Source: Grifola frondosa
Lineage: Eukaryota > Basidiomycota > Agaricomycetes > Polyporales > Grifolaceae
Length of the DNA: 64,000 nucleotides
Assembly: GCA_001683735.1 (NCBI GenBank)
Contig: LUGG01000011.1
Location: forward strand, 1 to 64,000
Reading direction: 5' to 3'
The position numbers and the translations under genes were made by a program. The notes under the pieces were generated by a model. That model searched no databases and was not told the origin of the DNA. It worked only from the letters and a program-made list of their open reading frames with translations. Positions 1 to 10,930 of this stretch are shown one piece after another; position 1 is the first letter of the stretch; each line of letters starts with the position of its first letter.

Positions 1-145
1 GCTGGAAATACACGACAGCGCGCCAGCTAAAACAGGCATAGAATGAGAGTGTAGTTCGAGCGCGCTGCAAGAGACTTGTAATATTAGCGTGAAAAACGAA
101 TTAATGACTGTGAATACAAGTGAGAAACACTAGAAGAAGGAAAAG

Positions 146-153
146 TATAAATA
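146..153 (+). promoter_or_regulatory. TATA box upstream of the first ORF
   Basis: TATAAATA lies about 40 bases before the ATG at 194. It is the only clear core-promoter signal in the first kilobase. It could belong to a gene or to a decayed mobile element. Confidence 0.45.
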
Positions 154-193
154 GGGGCCGCAAGGTGGACGAATAGATCGGACTCCACTCACC

Positions 194-823
194 ATGTCAA
201 GTCCCTTCTTGTTTCGGGCGAACATGCCCTCTACGCCTCAACCGGCACTGCGCTGGGATCGTATATATCAGTTCCACTCAAGGATGCATGGCATATCCGT
301 CCTGCCCTCGACAAGCGACCCGATCCTAACGGCGACTGAGATGTATTACTGCCCGACTGGCATCGCGCCTTGGTCCAAGGATCCGCGATGTCCCGACCCG
401 ACATCCATGTTCCTGGTAAGGAACGCTTGCCTCCAGGACAGCCGCGGCGCGATAGAAGGGGACGCCGTCATCATTTTTGACGGCACTATCGACGAGGAAT
501 TGTTGCGAGGCACCCCGACAGGTGAAGCCAGTGTTCCGAGGCGACAGGACGAGGGCCCCGCAACGACGGACCCGCTCGTTGGATCCGTGTTAGTCGACGG
601 TCCCGTCTTGGTCCACTCGCCGCCGTACACGCCACGCTCACCAGTGTACGTCCCGCGTTCACTTTCCGGGACACCACCGCCGACGGTACCCACGACGTAC
701 ACCACGGTCCATGACCGTTATCGGTCATTGGTCGACCTCGCGGTAGCCTCCTTGAATTCCCAGCGTGCGGCCGAAGGACAAAGCCAAGCCCAGCCAGAGA
801 TATACTATGATGATTTGATATGA
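194..823 (+). CDS. unassigned 209-residue protein
   Basis: A GC-rich open frame of 209 codons with a TATA box about 40 bases upstream of its ATG. I do not recognise a family. The N-terminal 100 residues look like an ordered domain with mixed hydrophobic and charged residues. Residues 105-160 are rich in Pro, Thr and Ser and probably disordered, and the end is acidic (YYDDLI). The TGA stop overlaps an ATG of the next frame (ATGA), so the product may continue by splicing into the open region that follows. Low similarity to the housekeeping genes further right and closeness to retroelements leave open that it belongs to a mobile element. Confidence 0.4.
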   Translation: MSSPFLFRANMPSTPQPALRWDRIYQFHSRMHGISVLPSTSDPILTATEMYYCPTGIAPWSKDPRCPDPTSMFLVRNACLQDSRGAIEGDAVIIFDGTIDEELLRGTPTGEASVPRRQDEGPATTDPLVGSVLVDGPVLVHSPPYTPRSPVYVPRSLSGTPPPTVPTTYTTVHDRYRSLVDLAVASLNSQRAAEGQSQAQPEIYYDDLI

Positions 824-1468
824 AAGCAGACCGGGAGAGTGAAGAAATTCCTGTTGAAGGAGAGGTGAGGAAAGGAACTATTGAAGTTGGCGGATGGACC
901 GCGCTCACCAATATTTGCGCGACCAGCGCTCCGCCGTGGAACGCGAGGTCTCCAGAGCGTTGTCGTCCGTCTCCAGCATGTCGAGCTCCAGGCTCACGGC
1001 TACGGGGATGCCCAGATCAATTACACGACCCCGTCGCGTCGCGAACGCGAAGCCTCTCCCGATCCGCGCAAGAGACTCCGTGTTCGCGAGGACCCTCCGA
1101 ACTATCGGGAGACGCGCCGTATGTATCCTCTCTTCAGTCAGAGACGCAAGCTGAAGAGCCGTGTCCGGTCAGCTCTCGAAAAGCAAGCTAGTGGCCAAGT
1201 GGTAGGCTCACCTATCACCAGGGTCGCTGTCCTCCCCGACGACGACCGCCGCACCCTTGAAGCTATCCTTAGCGTGCCCGCGCACGAATGGAACGTTGAA
1301 GACTGTCGGTTCTTGAGCGACGTGATTGCCGCCGTCACGCTCGCGCTCCACGATATCGGCACTGGGGAAGGAGGACGACCGATCATGAGTGCTGGCCGCG
1401 GGAGAAAAAGATGCCCTGCGTGGCAGGACAGAGGGACGCAGACGACGCGCGAGGCGCACCGCGCGTAA
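824..1468 (+). other. open GC-rich region, possible exon(s)
   Basis: All three plus frames are partly open here. The frame beginning near 869 runs to 1468 and contains an Arg-rich stretch followed by a segment that looks structured (PDDDRRTLEAILSVPAHEWN). Another frame starting with the ATG at 894 gives an 86-residue peptide with an amphipathic start (MDRAHQYLRDQRSAVEREV). No splice model is clearly best and no family is recognised. It may be the 3' part of the gene starting at 194. Confidence 0.25.
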
Positions 1469-2352
1469 AAAAGGGCGGAATGTTCGTCCGCTGATGAACG
1501 ATTATCTGAAAAAAGGAAGACCCAATCAGTATGAATATCTGTAACAATTACTCACTTGTATGCCGGGGGGGAGGCGAAAATACGAGCTAAATTCGTTAGA
1601 CGAAAACCATCGGTCCCCGAGCGCAGTAAGAACGAGAGAAGCCAATGGCGAGCAAGCTAAGAAATACGATATCGACGAGGAATGCCAGCGCAGCAAGTTG
1701 AGCACCCAAGGAAGCCGAGAATGGAAGGGAGACTGCCAGCGTGCGAGAACGCGGGGCAAAGGGGACATTGAGAAGACAGATAGGCTCCGAGAGAATCATC
1801 CGGCGCCCGAAGGCAGGCCAGGAACGAGCGCGCAAGAAAGATCCAGCAGGATAGAAGGGAGACGAAACAATAAAGGAACGAGCGCTGAACCAGACGCCAA
1901 CGCAGTGACGCGTCGCGCGTTGAAGTCACATGTTGCACTTGAAGAGAGACGCGCGGGCAGCTCGGAGAGAGAAACGCCCGCAAGCGCTCAAGAGAGACGC
2001 GCCGCGTTGAAGCGCGCCACAGTCACATCGGTGACTTCGGTGTCACCTCGGCGAGTGACTGGCGCTAGTCACTTCCGCGCGCGCTAACCGCGCAATTGAG
2101 GCTCAAGACAGTAAATACTGATATCTAGAGAGCCCGAGGTGCAAATTCTTGATATTGAAACCTTGTATAGGTCGAGATATCATGAGAATTGATTGTTACA
2201 GAGTTACAAGGAGTGACACCATGCAGCTTAGGCAGGAAAGAGATCAGAATCAGGAATATTCAGATAATTCCTTGACACAAATCATGTAAGAAATGTCAGG
2301 CCATTTTCTGGAGGACCTAGAACCCATCCAGTAGGGCCTAGAACCTTGAGAA
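1469..2352. other. no convincing gene; low-complexity ORF
   Basis: A 175-codon plus-strand frame (1560-2087) is open but strongly biased to Arg, Glu, Ser and Ala, with repeated ERR/QERR blocks, so it is probably compositional. The end (about 2020-2095) holds short palindromic GTGACT/AGTCAC steps. From about 2100 base composition shifts to AT-rich, which marks the approach to the retroelement. No 5' LTR matching the later LTRs is visible. Confidence 0.3.
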
Positions 2353-3119
2353 ATGACTCATGAAGAGCCTAGACCCAGGACACTCCAAGTATATAAGGAG
2401 GAAGAGATCTGTAGGACCAGAACCAAAGAACACCCTCTAGAATTTCTTACAATGACACCCCCATCTTTGGAGGAGAGCTTGAAAGATCCGGAATTTAGAA
2501 AGAAGTATATAGCCAAGTTGCTGAAAGAAATGGAAAAGAAAGAAAAACAGAAAGCTTATAGAGAAAGAAGACAGGCTTCACAGCACGTACTAGGAAACAG
2601 ACTATGGAAGATATAGCTCGAAAATGTAGACGTAATAAGCAAAAGGCAAATAAGGAAAAACAACGGAAAACATTCCAAACAGAAGTTGTCTCTACTAGAG
2701 CCTTTTCAGTTCGATCCACATTCACTATCTAAATTCTATCAACTTGAATCAAGCTTATTACGAAAGGCACAATCATGGACTGCTCTCTATATGAACATCC
2801 ACTATCTGAGTCATTCACAAGTGAAGAAATAGAGGCCGAAGGACAGGAGGGAGAGAGAGATGAAGAGGTAAACAAGGATAAGGAAGAAGAATTGGAAGAT
2901 GGGCTGTATGCGCCACCTCCTAAACCTATAGACCCAAGTCCAAAAGGCAAGAGGGCGTGGCAGAAAAAAGAAGGAAGCCGAAGAAGACCATTAGGGAAAC
3001 CGAAGGCAAGAGACAAAGAGTCATTGCGAGTAATTATGTTGAAGAAGACTATGGCCAAGAAACTCGGGATGGATAAATGGCCGAAAACAGATGGGACCAC
3101 CAGTAGCACATCAGGATAA
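2353..3119 (+). pseudogene. gag-region remnant of the plus-strand element
   Basis: Two short Lys/Glu-rich frames (2353-2616 and 2775-3119) precede pol. The first contains a charged helix (MTPPSLEESLKDPEFRKKY). The second is acidic then basic. No zinc knuckle remains. Position just before pol suggests the tail of gag or the gag-pol linker, but sequence similarity to the intact gag at 8.7-9.9 kb is not obvious by eye. Confidence 0.4.
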
Positions 3120-3235
3120 TCGTCCGTAACTGACGTTAAACTAGACATATCTGGACTATAGTTTGGTGTATTTTCACCCCCAGTTTTCAGAGCCCCATTT
3201 ATTGTTATCTCAACCAGCCAACACTCAGTGAAGTC

Positions 3236-6200
3236 GTGAAGCAAGCCAAGGATACTAAAATGAGTTGTATACCATCCATTAGTATCTCGCTTCCCGCAAA
3301 CAGCGTAAAGTCACAGAATTACCTAGCAGAACACAGCATGACACAATCAAAGGATTGTGTAAGCAATGCAGTATATGTATATAAGCCAGTGGACCGAAGG
3401 GTGAAACCAGTCCCCGGTGTCTTTCCAGAAGATGCACGTGTAAAACGATGCTTCCCGGAGAACCCGCTAGACTCATTATTACAGCTACCTTTTAACCCAC
3501 CAGACTTTATACCCACAAAGAGACTAACTACAGAACGATTAGAGCAGATAAAGATAAATGAAGAAGGATTTCTATGGCCTGAAGAAGAAAAATTATTTAA
3601 GCATATAATTCAGATAAATGAAAGAGTTCTAGCCTTTGATGAAACTGAACGAGGAACATTTCGAGAGGATTACTTTTCCCCTTATATAATTCCGGTAATA
3701 CCACATGTACCATGGGTTATAAGAATATCCCCATAGCACCAGGAATCCAAGATAAGGTGGTTAACTTATTACGAGAAAAGATTGAAGCAGGAGTGTAGAG
3801 CGATGTCAATCATCTTATAGATCAAAATGGTTTTGTGTGTTGAAGAAAAATGGCAATTTAAGAATTGTCCATGATCTTCAACCACTTAATGCAATTACGA
3901 TTCGAGAGCAGGTGTGCCCCCGATATTGGATGCATTTGTGGAACCATTTGCAGGAAGACAGTGTTATTCAGTGTTTGACTTATTCTGGGCCTTTGATGCC
4001 AGAAAAGTCGATATTACCAGCAGAGATATGACAGCATTTCTTTCACCACTTGGACTGTTACGAATTACGTCAATGCCAATGGGCTTCACAAATTCTCCAG
4101 CAGAATTTCAAGCATGTATGACATTTGTATTACAAGAGGAAATTCCGCATATAGCAAATGTGTTTATTGATGACTTACCCATCAAAGGTCCTAACACAAT
4201 ATATCCGGATAAAGAAGGAAATCCAGAAGTTCTATCACAAAACCTGGTATTCGAAGATTCATATGGGAACATGCCTAGACGTTCATAGGATAATGCATAG
4301 AGTTGGTCAAGCTGGACTTACATTTTCTGGACCCAAGTCCCAAATTTGTAAGCCACAAGTAGTAATTGTTGGACAGAAATGTACACCGGAAGGAAGAATG
4401 CCAGAAGATGATAAAGTATGCAAGATACAGAACTGGCCCACTCCTCGCTCAATTAAGGAAGTCAGAGGATTCATGGGATTATGTGGAACAGTTCGAATTT
4501 GGATAGAGAATTATTCTGAACAAATTGGCCAATGAAAGAATTAACTTTTAAAGGAGCCGAATTTTCATGGGATTCACGTAGGCAAGCATCTTTCGATGCT
4601 CTTAAAGAATTGATATCATCAGCACCTGCCCTTCGTCCAATTAACTATCAGTCAGAGAATCCAATTATCTTATCAGTAGACTCTAGCAAGTATGCTGTCG
4701 GATTTATTCTCTCACAAATTGATGATGATGGAAAGAAGAGGCCAGCTCGATATGGTTCTTTACCAATGAAGGAAACAGAGTCAAATTACAGTCAGCCAAA
4801 GTTAGAGCTTTATGGTTTATAAGGGCATTGAGGCATTTCAGACTATACTTGGTAGGTGTGAAGAACCTCCATGTTGAAGTCGATGCAAAATACATCAAAG
4901 GAATGCTAAATGAACCCGACTTGCAGCCTAATGCGACCATTAACCGTTGGATTCAGGGAATCCTTCTGTTTGACTTTAAATTGATTCACGTGCCAGCAGC
5001 ACAACATAAGGGACCAGATGCCTTATCACGAAGAGCACTAGGAGAAGGAGAAATAATTGAAGGAGACGATGATGAATGGTTAGATAATATTGCTTTGTTT
5101 GTCAGGCTTTTGCAACCAGAACAGAGTAAGAAAACCTATGGACCATTTCCAGAGACAATTGAACCAGACACAAGAGTGTTTATTTCAACTACAACACTCA
5201 GGATATTTCTCTTCGACAAATCAGAGATTTCTTGGTTACTCTGGAAATGCCTAGCTTTCCCAACCCAGCTGCAAAATTGCGATTTGCTAGAAGATGCAAG
5301 CATTATTTCGTGAAAGAGAATATGATGTTCAGAGACAGAAGAATGGAATACCCACACGTGTAGTGTTAGAAGCCAATGAGAGAATTGCAATTCTCAAGCA
5401 AGCACATGATGAACTAGGACACCGAGGAGAGATGCTACCTTTGAAACTGTACGATTACGCTTCTTTTGGCCATTTTATCGGGCAGATGTGCATCATCATG
5501 TGCAATCCTGTAAAGAATGCCAAATGCGAAGCATTCGGAAGGTAGCAATCCCTCTTCGAATTTCCACACCAGCCACCTTATTTACCAAAGTCTATATGGA
5601 CATAATGTTTATGCCCACAGCGGTAAAAAGACATGTATAGTGGCTTGTCGAGATGACTTGTAGGCGTAACAGAAGCACGAGCCTTGAATAGTACATCCTC
5701 AGAATCAGTAGCAAAGTTTTTCTGGGAACAGATAGTCTGTAGATATGGGGCCACAGGTCAAGTTACCACAGATAATGGACCTGAGACCAAAGGGGCATTT
5801 GAGAAATTAGTTCTCAAATATGGTATTCCTCATGTACGAATATCTGCCTATAATTCTCGAGCTAATGGAGTAGTTGAACGAGGACATTTCATTCTGAGGG
5901 AAGCATTGGTTAAAGCCTGTGAAGGAAGAATATCCCAATGGCCAGATCTCTTGTCACATGCTTTATTTGCAGATCGTGTTACCACAAGACGAGCCACAGG
6001 ATTAGTCCTTACTATCTATTACATGGAGTCCATCCAGTATTTCCAATGGATTTGCGAGAAGCCACCTTTTTGGTAGAAGGATTTCATAAAGACATGTCTC
6101 ATTCAGACCTTCTAGCCTTGCGAATACGGCAACTAGAACATAGACCAGAAGATATAGCCCAGCTGCAAAAGCTCTAGCCAAATCACGGTTGGCTTCTAAG

Positions 6201-6626
6201 GAGCAATTCGAAAAGAAATTTGCTCACCGATTATTCCGAGAATCATATTCACCAGGAGATTTAGTTCTTAAGCGAAACTCAGCTGTTGAGCAAGAAATGA
6301 ATAGAAAACATAAGCCAAGATATCTAGGACCATACGAAGTTGTAAGAAGAACCCGAGGAGGAGCATATGTCTTGAAGGAACTAAATGGAGACATAATTAG
6401 AGAGAATGTAGCTGCATTCAGGCTTCTACAATACCATCCATCAGACGATGACCTGGAGAGTTTGGCAGATGAGCCAGAATTTATGCTGTACCCAATGATG
6501 CAGGAAATAGAACAGGAAAATGAGGAAACATGGAATGATAATGAGCAAATTGTGTCCATAGATAATGAGCCAGACTTGAATGAAGATCGGGAACCAGTTA
6601 GTCAGCGAACCAGAAGCCATAGATAG
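3236..6626 (+). pseudogene. pol: Ty3/gypsy pol pseudogene (RT, RNase H, integrase)
   Basis: Fragments in successive frames give a full pol order. The pre-RT segment ends near 3736. RT follows with a conserved linker (NGNLRIVHDLQPLN), the palm motif VFDLFWAFDAR and the catalytic FIDD at about 4170. The connection (CTPEGRMPEDDKV) and RNase H (ILSVDSSKYAVGFILSQ, about 4670-4730) come next. The integrase HHCC finger is at about 5400-5530 (HDELGH and, in another frame, SCKEC), the integrase core has TTDNGPE at about 5766, and the C-terminal GPY/F module (YLGPYEVV, GAYVLKELNG) is in 6189-6626. At least eight breaks (stops or frame changes) separate the pieces. The motifs match the common basidiomycete gypsy lineage. 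This copy is inactive. Confidence 0.9.
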
Positions 6627-6674
6627 AAAAGGAGAAGATGAAAAGGAATTGACGACTGGGGACAGTCGAGTAAC

Positions 6675-6685
6675 TGTGGGGCGGA
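6675..6685 (+). promoter_or_regulatory. polypurine tract of the plus-strand element
   Basis: A G-rich run (TGTGGGGCGGA) lies directly before the TGTCA start of the LTR, where the plus-strand primer for reverse transcription is expected. Confidence 0.6.
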
Positions 6686-6872
6686 TGTCACGCACCAAAT
6701 GTGTTTGGTACCTGGACATGGCAAAATAACATTGATTTTGCACATCCTGTCATCAGTAAATGATATGGCATGGGACATCAAATCGGGAATATGATCACGT
6801 GCTTATACTCATAAATAAAGCATAATTTTGTTCGGCTATTTCCAGGCATTCTTGTTCCCGTCCACCACCATC

Positions 6873-7315
6873 ATGCAGGCAACTTCATACCCTTGTGATA
6901 TTCAGGTTCCCTACTATCGAGTGCATCGACAGACTCGCAAACATATTCTCATCCTCGATCCAGTCCAGGATCATCTTATTCCAGTCTATTTTCTGGTCCC
7001 CTTCATCTTTTGGGACCCAACATCGAGTTTACAGGACAAATCACCCGCATCCTTCAATTTCAGGAGACTCGAGTCATTGTTGCTGTGGAGCATTACACAG
7101 GCACCCAAGAAGTAGCAGTGGGAGTTCCCTATTCCATTCTAGCCATGTTTGAATGGTTGGATGCATGGATCATTTGGAACATTGCTCATCGCAGAGGAAT
7201 GTTGAAGCCGAACAGCGATATAGTTGAATTGCCGAAGAACATGCTGCAAGCAGGAGATGCGAGACTGATGGATGACTTTCTGTTGATCTATGAAGGGCAT
7301 GGATGGAAGAACTAG
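6873..7315 (+). pseudogene. U3-encoded ORF of LTR 1, one frameshift
   Basis: The ORF starts with the ATG at 6873, 187 bases inside the LTR. It reads to about 7012 in one frame (HILILDPVQ, PVYFLVPFIF) and continues in the next frame from about 7012 to the stop at 7315. The core (FTGQITRILQFQETRVIVA) aligns with FTGHIDHIIQYQETRIFLA of the minus-strand LTR at 11704-12117. Nucleotides differ at several third positions while the residues are kept. The product family is unknown to me. There is no signal peptide or membrane segment, and the predicted content is mostly beta-like. The position downstream of pol, in U3, recalls accessory genes of some retroviruses in layout only. Confidence 0.6.
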
Positions 7316-8018
7316 GTCACATGACACTGTATACATTTTTCCCTCTTTCACAGTTAGCACTCAGTTTGCATTATTCCAAAAAGTCAAAGAAATGTGCTTG
7401 GTAAATGGCATATATAAAAATGATTATCAGAAGGATTTAAATGGTTCAAAGGCTAATTGAAAAAGGACCTAGACAAGGCCTAGGCAAGCCTACAGACTCT
7501 GAGAAGGTCCAGAATGCTCCAGGTCTTTTCAAAAGCCCAGCACAACCTAGGCTCATTGAAGAACACCCTCAAATTTAGGGTACTCTGAGTTAGAACACCA
7601 GTTTAAAGACCCGGACAAGCCGTTGTTTGACCACCTGGACCCTGAGCCTAGACCAACATACAGGACCCTAGAAGGTTCCGGAATGGCCTAGCCCTTTTTC
7701 AAAGGCCCAGTGTGACCTAGGTTTAGCAAAAGATACCCTCAAATCTAGGGTGCTGTCACTTATGGCCCCACTTTGCAAGCCCAGGCAGACCCAGATTAGA
7801 GCTAGGACCACCCAGACCATGACCCAGACCATCTAGACAAGGCCCAGCTACAGAGATCAGGAGAAAAGTAGGAGATATAAATAGAACAGAAGGATTTGTG
7901 CAGAAATGAGCTGAGAAAGGAAATCTTGTAATAATTATGTAGTTTTTTGTACTTTTGTAACATAGCCTAGAATGTTCCAGGCCCATAGGGAATGGAATGT
8001 TCTAGAATTTCCTCAGGG

Positions 8019-8025
8019 TATAAAA
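8019..8025 (+). promoter_or_regulatory. LTR 1 TATA box
   Basis: TATAAAA within GGGTATAAAAGCAGG. It marks the U3/R transition and places the U3 ORF upstream of the element's own promoter. Confidence 0.6.
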
Positions 8026-8132
8026 GCAGGCCAAACTGCCCCCTGAGAGCAATATAGTTTTTATCCACTTTCACCCCAGACATCTGTGTGCCCTCTCCTT
8101 CTGTGTGAATTTCACCTTGGATTGTCACCTGA

Positions 8133-8400
8133 CCAGACTGAGCTCTGGTAGTACAAGTCCAAGAAGAGCATCTCAAGGACCCTACAAGGAAAGTAGGATA
8201 GGTTGAGTACTCTGCAGTAGAATATTCTCAGTAGCAAGACAGCAGATTGCAGCGTAAGGAAAGTGCAAGTTTAAGTTCGAAACAAGAAGTTTCTTGGGCT
8301 GTTTGACTGTTCAGACAAGTGCTCTGAAAGTACAGACCCAGGCAGGAAGACTCAAGGACCCTACAGGACAGTAGGCTAGGTTGAGCACACTCACGAGACC
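8133..8400 (+). repeat. tandem duplication in LTR 1 R/U5
   Basis: Two diverged copies about 170-185 bp apart. Each contains a CTCTG-AGTACAG-CC stretch followed by CTCAAGGACCCTACA, then AGTAGG-TAGGTTGAG. The second LTR has a different duplication at the equivalent place, so this region seems prone to duplicate. Confidence 0.6.
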
Positions 8401-8693
8401 AGGAATTGAAGTCGCAAGTGTTAGCAAGTAATATCCCTGACATTCATTTGGAATCTACGTACCTGAATCTTATATATTTGATAAATCTCGGATTTCCGGA
8501 CTCGGCTGAGCCTCTGACCGGAAAAGTAGGAAAACCCGTCACGCTTGGTGCACATTGAAGTATTGAAGGCTTTTAAATTTCTTGCTGCTTATAATTCAGT
8601 TTTACTGAACCCCTTGCTTGAAAAATAAATCCTTTTGTGAACAAATTCTTGTGTTAGAAATTTATTCTCAGACAGGAACTCTCACGTACGTCA

Positions 8694-9948
8694 ATAACCC
8701 CTTACACCGTCCTCGATAGTCTTTGAGGATGAATCCTTTAACCAACATTTCCTGGAATGGATGGGCAATTTCCCACAATATGGCCTGGCTCTCCACATCC
8801 ATAACAGCCCGGTCCATAAGGTCTCCTGTCAAGGAATCTCCCTGGGTCCGGTCTGTCATATCTTGGAGGTGAGATTTCCTGCTGCCTCGTGTTCTGTAAC
8901 TGGTTGACACGAGGCATCTGTAGGCATTGTGCAACCAATGGATTTATGGCTGACGCCTGCAGGAATAGCTGACCATACTTTGGATCGTCAATCGACAGCT
9001 TGTTCATCTGCTGAACTAGCCTGTCAATTTCTGGTACGTCACGATCCTTGGGTGCCTCCTTCTTCTTTACTGAGCTTCGCAACTTTGGCAGTGGTTCCGC
9101 GACGGGGACTTCTTCGTCCTCCGAGTCACTATCAAAAGTGACCGTCCGTCGCTTGGTCCTCTTTGTCGATTGTTTCTTCGGCAACCTCTTCCGTGGAACG
9201 TCTTCTTCGTCACTGCCTTCGTCGCTAGAGATGTCACTGTCAAACTCGAAATTCTGCCGGTCTATACCATCGGAATCTAATCGCTCTGTATCGAAGCGAT
9301 CACGAGCAGAATGGACTCTGCTGTCTCGTTAATTAGATCCGGGCTATAGGGATCCTCAGGTCTGTGGTGTGGTTCCTTCATAAGCATACGAAACTCGAGT
9401 TGCCTCCGGAATCTTCTTGGCAGACCTGCCCATAGATAGAATGCATAATCCTCGTCATCAAGTTTATCCCTACCCTGCAGCCATCCAGCAATCCTGATAA
9501 ACTTGCGCATGAACCTGCGCCAGTCTTTCAACTCCTGTATCGGTTCTTTCCGATGACGAGCCGCAAACATCTGTAGGTCCTTCAAGCGAAACCTCTTCTC
9601 TTCAAGGTCCGCATTAAAGAAGGTCATGATGTTGGCACGAAGCTCATCCCAGGCCTGCTTCCGGTAACTGGAGAAACCCTCAATGGTCTCCTTCATCGTC
9701 CTGGAACAATACTCTGTTACTCGCTCGCATTTCTGCGCAGGGGTGAGGTGATGAAGTGCAGCCAACTGGTCGTAGTGGCTGAGGAACTTCCGCACCTCGG
9801 ATGCCTCTCCTCTAAACTCCTCCGGGGCGTTCTTGCCTTTCCGGAATGGCATGTTGAGATAACTCTTCATGCCATACCCACTGGACATCTGACTGGCCAG
9901 TGAAGGACTTACATCGCCTGGTACGTCACGTATATCTGTAAACATCAC
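8694..9948 (-). pseudogene. gag: truncated gag of a minus-strand Ty3/gypsy element
   Basis: Reading leftwards from the ATG at 9948, 223 codons (to 9277) give a gag capsid-like domain (AQKCERVTEYCSRTMKETIE, WDELRANIMTFFNADL, FIRIAGWLQGRDKLDDEDYA). After a frame change between 9277 and 9184 comes a second 148-codon frame. It has an acidic and basic linker, PEIDRLVQQMNKLSIDDP and a CCHC zinc knuckle (CYGCGEPGHIVGNC, about 8770). The gene stops at 8738 and the element is cut at about 8693 by the opposite LTR. Pol is absent. The frame change may be a real break. Confidence 0.85.
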
Positions 9949-10021
9949 TGGGACCCTGATTGCTAAACTGAACCTCCCAAATTGGAAATGCCTGTAAAAA
10001 CTAGACTTCTAAACTGTTTCC

Positions 10022-10039
10022 CCCTCGCGGTGGGCTCCA
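10022..10039 (-). promoter_or_regulatory. possible primer-binding site of the minus-strand element
   Basis: Four bases inside the end of the second LTR, the minus strand reads TGGAGCCCACCGCGAGGG. It starts with TGG, as sites complementary to a tRNA CCA end do. I could not match it to a specific tRNA. Confidence 0.35.
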
Positions 10040-10410
10040 ATCTTGTCGTGAGTATGTGGTGTGAGATAGTAACCACTGTATAAAATGATCTCGATAATCA
10101 CCAAACCAAAATAGAAAAATCTATCTGTGGCAGGGCGAAATATACGCGAAGGGAATCGAGGTATGAAATCAATTTTATACTGCACCAAGCTTGACGGGTT
10201 TTTCCTGCTTTCCCAGTTATAGGCCTGGCCGAATCCGTTGGGGGGTGTTATCACAATCACGAAGGTAGGTACGATCAAGTGAATGTTTAACGATGATACG
10301 ATGATGACTTGCCCGGTACGTTTGTCACTTCTACCTCTCCTCGATATGTCTCCTGTTCTTCTGCTGATGCTCCCTCCGAGGAAGACTTCTCTTTCCTGTC
10401 CTATCAACAG

Positions 10411-10496
10411 TCAACCTTGCCCACCTCTGTATGGGGTTGCTGCACTGCTGTGACCTGGAAACTGGGGACCAAGACTTCAACCTTGCCCACCTCTGT
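10411..10496 (-). repeat. 66 bp direct repeat in LTR 2
   Basis: TCAACCTTGCCCACCTCTGT occurs exactly at 10411 and again at 10477, each followed by TGGGGTT-like sequence. It sits in the R/U5 part, as does the unrelated-looking duplication in LTR 1. Confidence 0.75.
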
Positions 10497-10920
10497 TGTG
10501 GGGTTTCCTGAAGTGATGTCCGGACTGTGGTAAGCAAGTCAACTGACTATGACTGCTTCTGGCTGTGAGACTTTGAGAGTAGAAATCTGGTGTGATTTGG
10601 TATGGAGTGAAGTGGGGTGGTGGGGATACAGAATGGTATCCTTGCCGCCTTGGAGGTCCTCCTTGTTAGGGAAGTGCTGTGTCTGTGTGGCTGAGTGTGT
10701 ACACCTATGTGCACACCTGTGATGACGTGAGATATCCCTGTGATACCTCAGTCAAGTGATCTAGTCTGCTGAGTCTGGGGGGAATCTGGAGGGTGATCCA
10801 AATTCCAGTGGAGACTGTGTTTCTGGCTGCTGCTGGTGGATCCAGTTCTTTGATCCAGTTCTGTTGGATCCAATTCTCTTGGATCCAATTCTATTGCCCT
10901 CTCTAAGGCAAGAAAGGAGC

Positions 10921-10930
10921 TCTTTATATA
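10921..10930 (-). promoter_or_regulatory. LTR 2 TATA box
   Basis: The minus strand reads TATATAAAGA, about 1.3 kb from the LTR start, the same relative place as the TATA box in LTR 1. Confidence 0.5.

Larger units (their letters stand above)
2353..8693 (+). mobile_element. degenerate Ty3/gypsy retrotransposon with 3' LTR
   Basis: The order is gag-like remnant, pol (RT, RNase H, integrase), polypurine tract and 3' LTR, all on the plus strand, as in Ty3/gypsy (Metaviridae) elements. The coding part is AT-rich compared with the host genes to the right and is broken by stops and frameshifts, so this copy cannot make its own proteins. The 5' LTR is missing. The left border is placed only by the first recognisable coding remnant and could lie up to 250 bases further left. 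The right border is the LTR end beside an oppositely oriented gag fragment. Confidence 0.85.
6686..8693 (+). repeat. 3' LTR (about 2.0 kb) of the plus-strand element
   Basis: The start TGTCACGCACCAAA matches the reverse complement of the end of the second LTR at 12250. A second match is near the LTR 3' part: AAACCCGTCACGCTTGG at about 8544 against AAACCCGTCAAGCTTGG on the minus strand at about 10190. The likely end is near TACGTCA at 8693. U3 is about 1.3 kb and contains an ORF remnant (6873-7315) and two diverged repeats with CCCTCAAAT-TAGGGT cores at about 7560 and 7735. A TATAAAA box is at 8019 and an AATAAA signal near 8624. The 2 kb length is long for a fungal LTR. Confidence 0.75.

Noticed and set aside
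114..1561. 11 bp inverted match ATACAAGTGAG / CTCACTTGTAT as possible terminal repeats of a DNA transposon
   Set aside because: Only 11 bases match, flanking sequence does not pair, and no target duplication or transposase is visible.
9048..9332. Plus-strand ORF of 94 codons over the gag fragment
   Set aside because: It is the antisense of the acidic linker of gag; Ser/Phe-rich composition comes from complementing Asp/Glu/Lys codons.
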